A stretch of DNA of 10,409 nt from Curvibacter sp. (GCA_003500955.1 DNQP01000150.1:2805-13213), one strand, 5' to 3'; shown: positions 1 to 7,803, counted from the first letter of the stretch. The notes: generated from the sequence alone by a model not told the origin. Program-made: numbers and translations.

Positions 1-321
1 GGCGGGCGCTATACCGTGCGCGGCTTCGACGGCGTCAACGTCTTGAGCGCCGAGCGCGGCGTGCTGTTGCGCAACGAAATCAGTGCCTCTATCCCGGGTG
101 GCACACCCCTCGCCGCCTTCGTCGGGGTCGATTACGGCTGTGTCGACGGCCCCAGCAGTGCCGATCTGGCCGGCAAGCAGCTGGCCGGTGCCGTGCTGGG
201 CCTGCGCGGAGCCTGGCGACAGCTGAGCTACGAGGTGTTCGTCGGAACACCGCTGGACAAGCCGCAGAGTTTCCGTACGGACAACACCACGGCGGGCTTC
301 AATCTATTTCTAAGCTTGTGA
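1..321 (+). CDS. cdiB: TpsB/CdiB-family outer-membrane transporter, C-terminal end (5' truncated by window)
   Basis: This is the last 106 codons of a two-partner secretion transporter of the TpsB (ShlB/FhaC/CdiB) family. These proteins form a 16-stranded outer-membrane barrel with periplasmic POTRA domains and export a partner exoprotein. Reading from base 1, the frame opens with GGRYTVRGFDG, which contains the VRG(F/Y) signature of the conserved loop 6 of the Omp85/TpsB superfamily. Alternating polar and hydrophobic stretches typical of the last barrel strands follow (ISASIPGGTPLAAFVGVDYG, then GVLGLRGAW-like and LSYEVFVGTPL). The protein ends GFNLFLSL before a TGA stop; family members more often end in an aromatic residue, so the final Leu is slightly unusual. 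The POTRA domains and start lie upstream, outside the window. The partner exoprotein gene begins 144 bases downstream on the same strand, as expected for a tpsB-tpsA operon. The family call is solid; whether it is CdiB rather than FhaC rests on the downstream toxin-like region. Confidence 0.87.
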   Translation, partial: GGRYTVRGFDGVNVLSAERGVLLRNEISASIPGGTPLAAFVGVDYGCVDGPSSADLAGKQLAGAVLGLRGAWRQLSYEVFVGTPLDKPQSFRTDNTTAGFNLFLSL

Positions 322-465
322 GCCACAGATGGATAGCAACCTCACCACCCCCCTCGCGCTAAAGCGTCCACTACGTGGCGATCGTCTCAGCACGAAGCTG
401 GACACGGCTCGAACCGCTGAAGTCTGTTTTTTCTCCCACCGTCGCCGCCATGCAGGAGCTCCATC
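322..465 (+). promoter_or_regulatory. tpsB-tpsA intergenic spacer with ribosome binding site for the exoprotein
   Basis: The 144-base spacer between transporter and exoprotein holds a good Shine-Dalgarno sequence, AGGAG at 454-458, seven bases before the ATG at 466. That fixes the exoprotein start, and the protein then begins with the expected extended-signal-peptide motif. A T-run (about 427-432) is present but is not preceded by a convincing GC-rich stem, so I do not call a terminator. No clear promoter is visible, so the exoprotein is probably co-transcribed with the transporter. Confidence 0.55.
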
Positions 466-3400
466 ATGAACCGCTCGCTGCATCGTCTCATCTTCAACGC
501 CGCACGCGGCCAGATCATGGCAGTGGCGGAGGTGGCAGCCTCGCACACAGGAGGCGACAGTGCAGGTGCAAGCCCCAGGCAGCAAAGACGCGCCCACCGA
601 CAGGGGGGAGCCACCGAAGTGACCTCACCGAGTGTGATGCGCGTCATCCTGCGCAAAAGCCTGCTCAGCCTGTGTGCCCTGCTCACGGCCTTGCCACCCG
701 GCCACATGGCCCGCGCCCAGGTCATTGCCGACCCGAACGCCGCCGCCACGCTACGCCCGCAGATCCTCAACAGCGCCAACGGCACCACGCAGGTCAACAT
801 CCAGACCCCTAGTGCAGCGGGCGTAAGCCGCAACGTCTACCGGCAATTCGACGTCCACAGCCAGGGGGTGATCCTCAACAACGCCACCAGTGCCGTGCAA
901 ACCCAGATCGGTGGCTGGGTACAGGCCAACGGCAATTTGGCAGGCAACAGCGCCCGTGTCATTCTCAACGAAGTCAACGCCAGCTCGCCCAGTCAGCTGC
1001 GCGGCTTCGTGGAAGTTGCCGGTCAGAGGGCCGAAGTCGTCATCGCCAACCCGGCCGGCATCGCCGTCAATGGTGGTGGTTTCATCAACGCCAGCACTGT
1101 CACACTCACGACCGGCACCCCCATCCTGAACAGCGGCAACTTGGAGGGCTACCGCGTCACCGGCGGCAACATCCAGATCGAAGGTGCAGGACTCGACGTC
1201 AGTGGCGCCACCTATGCCCAGGTGTTGGCACGTGCCGTTCAACTCAATGCTGGCCTGTGGGCGCAGCAGGTCAAGGTTGTCACCGGCGCCCACCAGGCCA
1301 ACGCCGACGCATCCGTCATTAGCTCCATCGCTCCGGACGCAGGTTCGACTCCCACTTATTCACTGGACGTAGCTGCCCTGGGCGGCATGTACGCCGGCAA
1401 GATCACACTCATTGGTACAGAAGCAGGGCTTGGAGTGAACAATCGGGGCACGATCAGTACCAACTCGGGCGATATCGTTGTACTGGCTGACGGCACCCTC
1501 ACCAACGCTGGACAGATTCAGGCTAGGGATAAGCTGACGCTGCGCGCGGCCCACGTGGACAACACGGGTAACCTGCTGGCCGACAGTACTCTCACCGCGA
1601 CCGCCAACGATACGCAAGGCCGCATTAGCAACAGTGGCAACATCATTGGTGGCTCGGTCATTCTGCAGGCCACCCACAGTCTTACCAATTCGGGGCCCCA
1701 AGCCCTGATTGGGGCCACCGACGCGACAGGCCGGCTCGCCCTGCTCTCAGACAGCATCATCAATACCGATGACGTGACAGCTACTGATGCCATGCCCACC
1801 ACCACCATCTACGGTGCCGGCGAAGTCGTTCTGGCCGGCGGCATCGACAGCGGTGGCGAATACACCCGCGCCACAGCCATCACTAATCGCTCAGGACTGA
1901 TTGAATCCGGTGGGAACATGAAACTCGCGGCCCAGACCGTCGTTAACACGCGGCGAACACTGGTCATGAGCAACGAGTACACCCAGGCTGCCGACCCTTT
2001 GGATATTGCGGCACTGAGCGTCAGCCTGTCGGGACAGGTCGGCCAAATCAATACCCCCAACCCCAATAACATCGGAGGTGTCTACATCGAACCGCCTCGT
2101 GGCGGTCGAATGAACAGCGACTACCTCTACACCACCTACACCGGATCAGCCAGTCAGAACGCCATACAGGAGATCAGCCCCGTGGCGCAGATCGTCACAG
2201 GCTCCGACCTGAATGTGGTGGGCGGTACCCTGCACAACCGCTGGAGCCGCATCGCCAGCGGGCGCGATATCAACCTGGGCAACATCACACTGGACCAGGA
2301 TAGCTGGCAAGGCGCAGAACGTGCACGAATCAAGGTTGCCTACAGCGGAAACTACATCTACCGCACCTATCGAGGAGAAATCTGGTCCCACAGTTTCTGC
2401 GATTCCGGCTGCAGCGCTGGCGGAGATACCCGCTATTGCGTCCGAAACGATTATGAATCCAGTCTGACTGCAACGGGCACCATCCGCGGTGCAGGCGGCG
2501 CCATCATCAACGGCACCAGCTCCACAGGCTTAACCGCACCACCCCCCTCCACAGTACGCAACCCCTCGCTCACCCTCCCGGGCGGCGGACTGTTCCAGGT
2601 TACCGGCAATACGACGGCAAGCTACCTCATCGAGAGCGATCCTCGCTTCACCAACTACCAGCAATGGCTGAGCTCGGACTATCTCCTTACGGCCCTCAGC
2701 CTCGACCCGAATGCGATGCAGAAACGACTAGGTGACGGCTATTACGAGCAACGCCTGGTGCGTGAACAGCTACTGGCACTGACTGGTCGCCAATTCCTCA
2801 CCGGGCACGACTCTCTGCAGGACAGCTTCCAGGCCCTGCTGAGCAACGCCGTGACTTACGCTCAAGCACACGATCTACGCCCTGGCATTGCTTTGAGTGC
2901 TGATCAGATGACACAACTCACGAGCGACATCGTATGGCTCGTGGAACGTGAGGTTGCACTTCCCAACGGCCAAACTACCACCGCTCTGGTTCCCCAGGTC
3001 TATCTGAGTCAGGTCAACCGCGGCAACCTGCGCAGGAATGGCGCCTTGATTGCCGCAGCTGACATTGACCTGCAAGACCTCCAGGGCGTGAGCAACGGTG
3101 GCACGATCCAGGCGAGCCGAGACTTGGCCCTGCAAACCCTGGGCGACCTCAGCACCACGGGCGGCGCCCTCAGTGCCGGCCGTCAGATGATTCTGTATGC
3201 CGGTGGCAACATCAACCTGGACAGCGCCAAACTCCAAGCCGCCACTCTGGCGCTCGATGCCGGGCAGGATCTGCGCATGGAGACGCTGACATCCACTCAC
3301 ACGACCGGCTCTGGAAGCCTCACCACCCTGGGCCAGCAGACCAGCATTGCCGTCACTGGCAATGCGACCATTGCCAGTGGGAAAGACACAAAACTTGTCG

Positions 3401-6400
3401 GTGCCAATCTCACGGTCGGCGGCAATCTGGATCTTCAGACCGGCGGTGAACTGGAAATCAGCGCGGCACAGACCCGCGAGACCAAGACCGTGCAGCGCCA
3501 CGGCGGCAGCGCCAGTAGCGACTTCAGACAGAACCTCGGCAGCAATGTAGTGGTCGGCGGCGATGCGAAAGTCGATGTCACCGGCGACATGACAGTAGCC
3601 GGCAGCGCCCTGCAACTCGGCAGCCAGGCCAGCAACACAGCCGTGCTGAACGCGGGCGGCGATGTCACCCTCACCGCCGTTAAGGACAGCGGCCGCATCG
3701 ACAGCAGCTGGAACACCAGCGGCGGCAGCCAAGGCACCAGCAGCAGGGGACAGTACAACGTCTATGACGAAGCTGTCCTGGGTGCCAGCCTCACCACCGG
3801 CGGCGGCCTGAGTATCCATTCGGGCAAAGACATGAACGTGGCCGGCTCCGCCATCAACGCCGCGGGCACAGCAGCCATCATGACCGCAGGCGACATCAAT
3901 GTCGGCACTGTGGAAGAGCAGCACTCCCGCTCCTTGCAGGCTCAGGGCAGCAAATCGGGCCTGATGCGCTCGACTCAAAGCCAGGAGCGTAACAACCAGG
4001 CCAGCACGCTGGCACGGGGCAGCGAGATCAGTGGTCAAAACGTGGTCATCACCAGCGGGAATGCCCTGAACATCGCTGGCTCGAATGTGGTGAGCGACCA
4101 AGACATGCGGCTCAAAGCCGCAGGAAATGTGCTTATCGCAGCGGCTTACAACACCAGCGACACCTCAAGCTTTACCCAAACGGCAAGAAGCGGCCTGATG
4201 AGCAGCGGCCTCTCCATCACGGCGGGCAAGCAGCAGCAGAGCGTCGATCAGCAAAACCAAAGTATCAGTGCGGTGGCAAGCACAGTGGGCAGCACGGGCG
4301 GTAACGTAAGCATCACCGCAGGTCGGGGCTACACACAAACGGGCAGCGACATGCTCACGCCCAAGGGCGACATCGACATCACGGCTCAGAAAGTAGACAT
4401 CACCGAAGCCAGAGAAACCAACAGCCAAAGCAGCGAACGGAAGTTCAAGCAAAGCGGGCTGACGTTGGCCATCACCAGCCCGGTGATCAGCACCCTGCAA
4501 GCGGCCCATACCCAGATACAGGCCGCCGAGAACACCCAGAGCAACCGTATGCAGGCACTAGCGACAGCCAATGCGGCCATGAACGTCAAGCAGGCCGCGG
4601 GCGCCCTGCAGGCCGGACAAGCCAAGGCGGGTGGCAACGCCGCAGACCAGGCCGGGGGCATCGGCATCAGCCTAAGTGTTGGATCCACCAGCAGCAGCAG
4701 CCAACAGCAAAGCAACGCCAGTACCGCCCAAGGCAGTAGCGTGAGCGCCGGAGGCAGCATTGCGATCCGCGCCAGCGGTGCAGGCACTGCCAGCGACTTG
4801 TCCCTGCAGGGCAGTGATGTGATGGCTTTGGGTAAGACCAGCCTCAAGGCTGACGGCGAGGTCAATATCCTGGCCGCCCAGAGCACCACCGCAGAGAGCA
4901 GCAGCAACACCAGCAAGAGCGGTAGCCTGGGCATCGGCGTGCAACTGGGCAGTGGCGGCAGCGGCATGGGCATCATCGCCAGCGCCGCGCGAGGCAACGG
5001 CCAAGGGGAAGGCAAGAGCAGCACCTACAGCAACAGCCGCGTGCAAGGCCAGGAGGTCCATATCGATTCTGGTGGCGATACCACGCTCAAAGGCGCAGTG
5101 GTCAAGGGTGAGCAGGTCAGCGCCACCGTCGGCGGCAACCTCACCATCCAAAGCCTGCAAGACACCAGCCAGTACAAGGAAGACAGCAAGAGCGCCGGCG
5201 TCTCGGTCATGCTGGGCGCAGGCGGTGGCGGCAGCCTGAACCTGGCCAGGAGCAGCATCAACAGCAACTACCAAAGCGTGGGAGAGCAAAGCGCCATCCG
5301 TGCGGGCGACGGGGGCTTCCAGGTGCAAGTCCAAGGCAACACCGTCCTCACCGGAGCACAGATCACCAGCTCGCAGGCGGCCATTGACGCAGGTAAAAAC
5401 CACTTCCAGAGCGGCGGCACGCTCACCCTCAGCGATCTGCAAAACACCGCCAGCTTTGAGGCCAAGAGCGTGAGCGTGAGGCTGGGGGCGGGAACACCCT
5501 CTCCCGGCGCGGCCTTGAGTGCAGGCCTGTCCGGCGTTGGCCTGGGCAGCGACAAGGGCTCTGCCAGCTCCACCAGCACCGCTGGCATCTCAGGCGTAGC
5601 GGGCCACAGCACGGCCAGGACGGGAGACCGCGAAACGGGGCTGCAACAGATCTTCAACAAGGAACAGGTCCGGGCGGAAGTCAACGCCCAGACAGCCATC
5701 ACCGGGGAGTTCGGCAAACAGGCCAGCAAGGCCGTGGGTGACTACGCCAAGACGAAATACGACGAAGCCGAGAGAAGCCAGGACCAGGCCGGGATGGACG
5801 CCTGGAGGGAAGGCGGCGCCAAGCGGGTGGCCCTGCACACCCTGGTGGGCGGGCTCACGGCCGGGGCGGCAGGCGCGGTGGGCGCAGGCTCGGCCAGCGC
5901 CGCAGCACCCAAGATCGAAGAACTGCAAACCAGCCTCAGGACCGCGCTCAAGGAGGCGGGCGTGGGTGACAGTGCGGCCAACCTCATCTCCAGCCTGGCT
6001 GGTGGGGCGACGGCGGCCGGCATTGGAGGGGTGAGCAGCGGGGGCAGCGCAGCCGGTGCGGTCACGGCTTTCAATGCCGACATGAATAACCGGCAGTTGC
6101 ATCCAAGCGAGAAGCAGCGCATCACGGAATTGGCCAAAGGAGATGCCCGAAAAGAAGCACGTCTGACAGCCGCAGCTTGTGCACTGGTGAAGTGCTATGC
6201 CGAATATCCGGAAGGTAGCGATGCCTACAACGCCCTCAAGGCCATGGCCGATGTCGGTAGCAATGATGCAATGGCGTCCGAGCGCCAGCAGCTACAGGCA
6301 CAACAAAGCTTGTTTGGCTACAGCAAGACAGACCAGTTTTTGGATTCGGCCAAGCAGGTCAACAACACGTACCAAGTGAGCACCCGAGCACTGGGCGCGG

Positions 6401-7254
6401 GGCAAGCTGCACTGGGTGCAGCCGGTGTTGCAGCCTCGGTGGTGACAGCTCCGGCAAGTTGTTCTACCGGGATTGGGTGTGTGGCGAATGCTGTTGTCGC
6501 CACAACCTCACTGGATGCTGTCTATACCGGGAGCAAGCAAGCGATCAGTGGGCAATCGGAGGACTCGCTACTGAATCAGGCGCTGCAAGGCTTGGGGATG
6601 AGTCCGGAGGCTTCCAGTTATGCCGAGATGGCATTGGGTATTGGCGCAGCGGCCAAGGTGGCAAGCGTGGTGAATGCTGCGGCGAATCAAGCAGCGAAGA
6701 TGGATGACCTGGCAAAATCCAGTTATTCCAAGTTCAATACCAATGGGGTGACTGTTACGCCGGATGTGATGAACACGCCAGAGGTTCGCTCCATGGTGCA
6801 AGAGCTAAAGGCCGGAACAACTGGCCTTTCAGAAGCAGATGCAGAAACCTTTGTCACGCAATGGCTCAAATCTGGGTCAAACATTCCATCCCAAGCAACA
6901 GCAGGTCCTGGTAGCGTTCTTGTCAAAATCGTTCCCAAGGGAGATGATGTTTCAAGCTACAGCCCCTATTGGATGACGCCCGAGCAGGTGCGATCCATAG
7001 CCACTATGACACCTGACCAAGCAGGAAAAGCTTTAGGGCTTCCCTCTGACGTGGCCTGGAAGATGATCAATGGCGGAGTTGACTATTACGCCATCACGCC
7101 CAAGACGGGAGCAACGCCGAAGGTTTTTGTGTCTGACATTGCGGCGACATCGCAAGGAGCCGCGACAACCACCCCCCGCGCACAGCAAGTGATTGTTCCG
7201 AACCGGAGTCTATGGACTGAGCCGAAGCCAGTCAACCCGTTCACATTGCGCTAA
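466..7254 (+). CDS. cdiA: CdiA/FhaB-type two-partner secretion exoprotein (haemagglutinin repeat protein with C-terminal toxin-like module)
   Basis: A 2262-residue TpsA-type exoprotein, secreted by the upstream TpsB and expected to form a beta-helical filament at the cell surface. Residues 1-26 match the extended signal peptide region (MNRSLHRLIFNAARGQ, then MAVAEVAAS). A second basic n-region and hydrophobic core follow (MRVILRKSLLSLCALLTAL), with a probable cleavage after ARA at residue 84. The TPS secretion domain spans about 85-330, with NPAGI at 195-199 and GGFINAS at 204-210 in place of the classic NPNG and CGFINTS motifs. A short FHA-1 repeat region runs to about 570. The central non-repeat part contains a conserved haemagglutinin module at about 720-865 (SSDYLL, KRLGDGYYEQRLVREQLLALTG). 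FHA-2 repeats fill about 870-1700. A pretoxin region begins near STSTAGISG (about 1702) and includes NNRQLHP (1874-1880). A hydrophobic entry-like segment precedes a distinct module from about 2080. It is shorter than most CdiA proteins (often over 3000 residues), mainly through few FHA-1 repeats. No VENN motif is seen. FhaB-like adhesin is the alternative; the tail and the next gene favour CdiA. Confidence 0.9.
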   Translation: MNRSLHRLIFNAARGQIMAVAEVAASHTGGDSAGASPRQQRRAHRQGGATEVTSPSVMRVILRKSLLSLCALLTALPPGHMARAQVIADPNAAATLRPQILNSANGTTQVNIQTPSAAGVSRNVYRQFDVHSQGVILNNATSAVQTQIGGWVQANGNLAGNSARVILNEVNASSPSQLRGFVEVAGQRAEVVIANPAGIAVNGGGFINASTVTLTTGTPILNSGNLEGYRVTGGNIQIEGAGLDVSGATYAQVLARAVQLNAGLWAQQVKVVTGAHQANADASVISSIAPDAGSTPTYSLDVAALGGMYAGKITLIGTEAGLGVNNRGTISTNSGDIVVLADGTLTNAGQIQARDKLTLRAAHVDNTGNLLADSTLTATANDTQGRISNSGNIIGGSVILQATHSLTNSGPQALIGATDATGRLALLSDSIINTDDVTATDAMPTTTIYGAGEVVLAGGIDSGGEYTRATAITNRSGLIESGGNMKLAAQTVVNTRRTLVMSNEYTQAADPLDIAALSVSLSGQVGQINTPNPNNIGGVYIEPPRGGRMNSDYLYTTYTGSASQNAIQEISPVAQIVTGSDLNVVGGTLHNRWSRIASGRDINLGNITLDQDSWQGAERARIKVAYSGNYIYRTYRGEIWSHSFCDSGCSAGGDTRYCVRNDYESSLTATGTIRGAGGAIINGTSSTGLTAPPPSTVRNPSLTLPGGGLFQVTGNTTASYLIESDPRFTNYQQWLSSDYLLTALSLDPNAMQKRLGDGYYEQRLVREQLLALTGRQFLTGHDSLQDSFQALLSNAVTYAQAHDLRPGIALSADQMTQLTSDIVWLVEREVALPNGQTTTALVPQVYLSQVNRGNLRRNGALIAAADIDLQDLQGVSNGGTIQASRDLALQTLGDLSTTGGALSAGRQMILYAGGNINLDSAKLQAATLALDAGQDLRMETLTSTHTTGSGSLTTLGQQTSIAVTGNATIASGKDTKLVGANLTVGGNLDLQTGGELEISAAQTRETKTVQRHGGSASSDFRQNLGSNVVVGGDAKVDVTGDMTVAGSALQLGSQASNTAVLNAGGDVTLTAVKDSGRIDSSWNTSGGSQGTSSRGQYNVYDEAVLGASLTTGGGLSIHSGKDMNVAGSAINAAGTAAIMTAGDINVGTVEEQHSRSLQAQGSKSGLMRSTQSQERNNQASTLARGSEISGQNVVITSGNALNIAGSNVVSDQDMRLKAAGNVLIAAAYNTSDTSSFTQTARSGLMSSGLSITAGKQQQSVDQQNQSISAVASTVGSTGGNVSITAGRGYTQTGSDMLTPKGDIDITAQKVDITEARETNSQSSERKFKQSGLTLAITSPVISTLQAAHTQIQAAENTQSNRMQALATANAAMNVKQAAGALQAGQAKAGGNAADQAGGIGISLSVGSTSSSSQQQSNASTAQGSSVSAGGSIAIRASGAGTASDLSLQGSDVMALGKTSLKADGEVNILAAQSTTAESSSNTSKSGSLGIGVQLGSGGSGMGIIASAARGNGQGEGKSSTYSNSRVQGQEVHIDSGGDTTLKGAVVKGEQVSATVGGNLTIQSLQDTSQYKEDSKSAGVSVMLGAGGGGSLNLARSSINSNYQSVGEQSAIRAGDGGFQVQVQGNTVLTGAQITSSQAAIDAGKNHFQSGGTLTLSDLQNTASFEAKSVSVRLGAGTPSPGAALSAGLSGVGLGSDKGSASSTSTAGISGVAGHSTARTGDRETGLQQIFNKEQVRAEVNAQTAITGEFGKQASKAVGDYAKTKYDEAERSQDQAGMDAWREGGAKRVALHTLVGGLTAGAAGAVGAGSASAAAPKIEELQTSLRTALKEAGVGDSAANLISSLAGGATAAGIGGVSSGGSAAGAVTAFNADMNNRQLHPSEKQRITELAKGDARKEARLTAAACALVKCYAEYPEGSDAYNALKAMADVGSNDAMASERQQLQAQQSLFGYSKTDQFLDSAKQVNNTYQVSTRALGAGQAALGAAGVAASVVTAPASCSTGIGCVANAVVATTSLDAVYTGSKQAISGQSEDSLLNQALQGLGMSPEASSYAEMALGIGAAAKVASVVNAAANQAAKMDDLAKSSYSKFNTNGVTVTPDVMNTPEVRSMVQELKAGTTGLSEADAETFVTQWLKSGSNIPSQATAGPGSVLVKIVPKGDDVSSYSPYWMTPEQVRSIATMTPDQAGKALGLPSDVAWKMINGGVDYYAITPKTGATPKVFVSDIAATSQGAATTTPRAQQVIVPNRSLWTEPKPVNPFTLR
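6169..6699 (+). other. Pretoxin / cytoplasm-entry-like region of the exoprotein
   Basis: Exoprotein residues about 1902-2078. The segment lies after the conserved NNRQLHPSEKQRI stretch and before the terminal module. It begins with a paired-cysteine helix (AAACALVKCYAEY, Cys1905 and Cys1910). A long Ala/Gly/Val-rich hydrophobic stretch follows (ALGAGQAALGAAGVAASVV) with a second Cys pair at 1999 and 2005 (ASCSTGIGC). It ends with GLGMSPEASSYAEMALGIGA, a pattern that recurs before toxin domains in Burkholderiales exoproteins. In CDI proteins the region at this position mediates entry of the toxin into the target cytoplasm through an inner-membrane protein; that role is inferred here from position and hydrophobicity. 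Confidence 0.55.
6700..7254 (+). other. C-terminal toxin-like module of the exoprotein, family not recognised
   Basis: Exoprotein residues about 2079-2262, the variable tip expected to be the toxin. Base composition drops here: 28 of 60 bases are G or C in 6721-6780, against 48 of 60 in 5821-5880. The module is soluble, has no cysteine and no transmembrane segment. A helical first half (MNTPEVRSMVQEL, LSEADAETFVTQWL) is followed by a beta-rich part: SVLVKIVPKGD, then SPYWMTPEQV, ALGLPSDVAW, VDYYAITPKTG, KVFVSDIAA, QQVIVPNRSLW. The spacing (a basic strand, an S-x-Y-W turn, then a late Q-Q-V-I-V-P strand) faintly recalls ADP-ribosyltransferase-fold toxins, but the catalytic set cannot be assigned by eye. 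It is not one of the His- or Cys-based nuclease toxins I recognise. Enzyme activity is unassigned. Confidence 0.5.
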
Positions 7255-7258
7255 GGAG
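7253..7258 (+). promoter_or_regulatory. Shine-Dalgarno of the immunity-like gene, overlapping the exoprotein stop codon
   Basis: AAGGAG at 7253-7258 is a near-perfect ribosome binding site. Its first two bases are the last two of the exoprotein TAA stop (7252-7254). Six bases separate it from the ATG at 7265. Ribosomes finishing the exoprotein would therefore uncover or occupy this site, consistent with translational coupling of toxin and immunity gene. This also decides the start of the downstream ORF. Confidence 0.75.
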
Positions 7259-7264
7259 TAACTG

Positions 7265-7774
7265 ATGCACAAATATGAGTTGCTACGTCTGCGTGCTGAG
7301 GAGTTTCGAGTTACCTTGGAGAAATACGCCAAGGAGGACGAAGACTTGAAATGGTTTTGGAGCCAATGGGAACCTCTCTATGAGCGAATCATGCGGCGAG
7401 AAATTCGTCTTCCTTTTTTTGACGACTACGGTATTGGCGCCTATTTTTTCTCAGGAAGAGAAATCGCTCCCAATTTCTTTGGTAAATATTTCATACGCTC
7501 TGACCCCGTAACTGGCCTGCTAACTCCCATCAACCATCCAGTTGCCGTCGCTGCCACAAATGTTTCACAAGCATTAACTGACAGATACTCTGACCCAGCC
7601 TACATCGCCCGCCTCAAAGAATCGGGAGAGCTGCCGGACCTGATCCCAGATGAACCGCCTCCTCCCGAGGAGGATGCGCCACTGCTTTCCGAGATAGACG
7701 AATCGAGTGCTAAGCTATCTTGTCGCGGTTGGCTGTGTCGCTGGATATTCGGAGAAAAAGGAAAATCATCGTAA
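7265..7774 (+). CDS. cdiI: Putative CDI immunity protein, family not recognised
   Basis: A 169-residue protein starting ten bases after the exoprotein stop, in the slot where cdiI sits in cdiBAI operons. Its job, inferred from position only, would be to bind and neutralise the C-terminal module in the producer's cytoplasm. It has no signal peptide. The N-terminal third is charged and helical (ELLRLRAEEFRVTLEKYAKE, then DLKWFWSQWEPLYERI), followed by an aromatic-rich core (LPFFDDYGIGAYFFSG, NFFGKYFIRSD). A proline/acid tail comes next (DEPPPPEEDAPLLSEIDESS), and the protein ends with a short Cys/Trp-rich stretch (CRGWLCRWIFGEKG). Overall it is acidic (about 29 D/E against about 22 K/R by hand count), as many immunity proteins are. 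GC content is low for the window (21 of 60 in 7441-7500; 28 of 60 in 7261-7320), as in the toxin-like module just upstream, which suggests the two arrived together. I know no family for it. Confidence 0.72.
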   Translation: MHKYELLRLRAEEFRVTLEKYAKEDEDLKWFWSQWEPLYERIMRREIRLPFFDDYGIGAYFFSGREIAPNFFGKYFIRSDPVTGLLTPINHPVAVAATNVSQALTDRYSDPAYIARLKESGELPDLIPDEPPPPEEDAPLLSEIDESSAKLSCRGWLCRWIFGEKGKSS

Positions 7775-7780
7775 GCACAG

Positions 7781-7803
7781 GGCCTCAGGGCTAGATCCTG
7801 GCC
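7781..7803 (+). terminator. Possible weak hairpin after the immunity-like gene
   Basis: Seven bases after the stop codon, GGCC(TC)AGG pairs with CCTGGCC across a seven-base loop, with a two-base bulge in the left arm. There is no T-run after it, so a Rho-independent terminator is doubtful; it may only slow polymerase or protect the 3' end of the operon transcript. Confidence 0.25.

Noticed and set aside
390..435. Possible terminator between transporter and exoprotein (T-run at about 427-432)
   Set aside because: Only a 3-bp stem can be drawn before the T-run and a terminator here would separate an expected operon.
466..720. Unusually long 84-residue leader as a possible start error
   Set aside because: Long leaders with an N-terminal extended signal region are normal for TpsA proteins; the motif and the AGGAG site both support ATG 466.
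2875..4101. 408-codon open frame on the minus strand inside the exoprotein gene
   Set aside because: It is antisense to strongly supported FHA repeats; its Ala/Gly/Val-rich translation has no domain pattern and is explained by GC-biased third positions.
3900..5300. Repeated short motifs (SGLM, GGN, SSSQQQS) as possible tandem DNA repeats or a CRISPR-like array
   Set aside because: They are degenerate protein-level FHA-2 repeats with irregular spacing and varied codons; no constant repeat/spacer pattern is present.
4672..5442. 256-codon open frame on the minus strand
   Set aside because: Same cause: a shadow of repetitive, GC-rich exoprotein codons with no ribosome binding site or recognisable motif.
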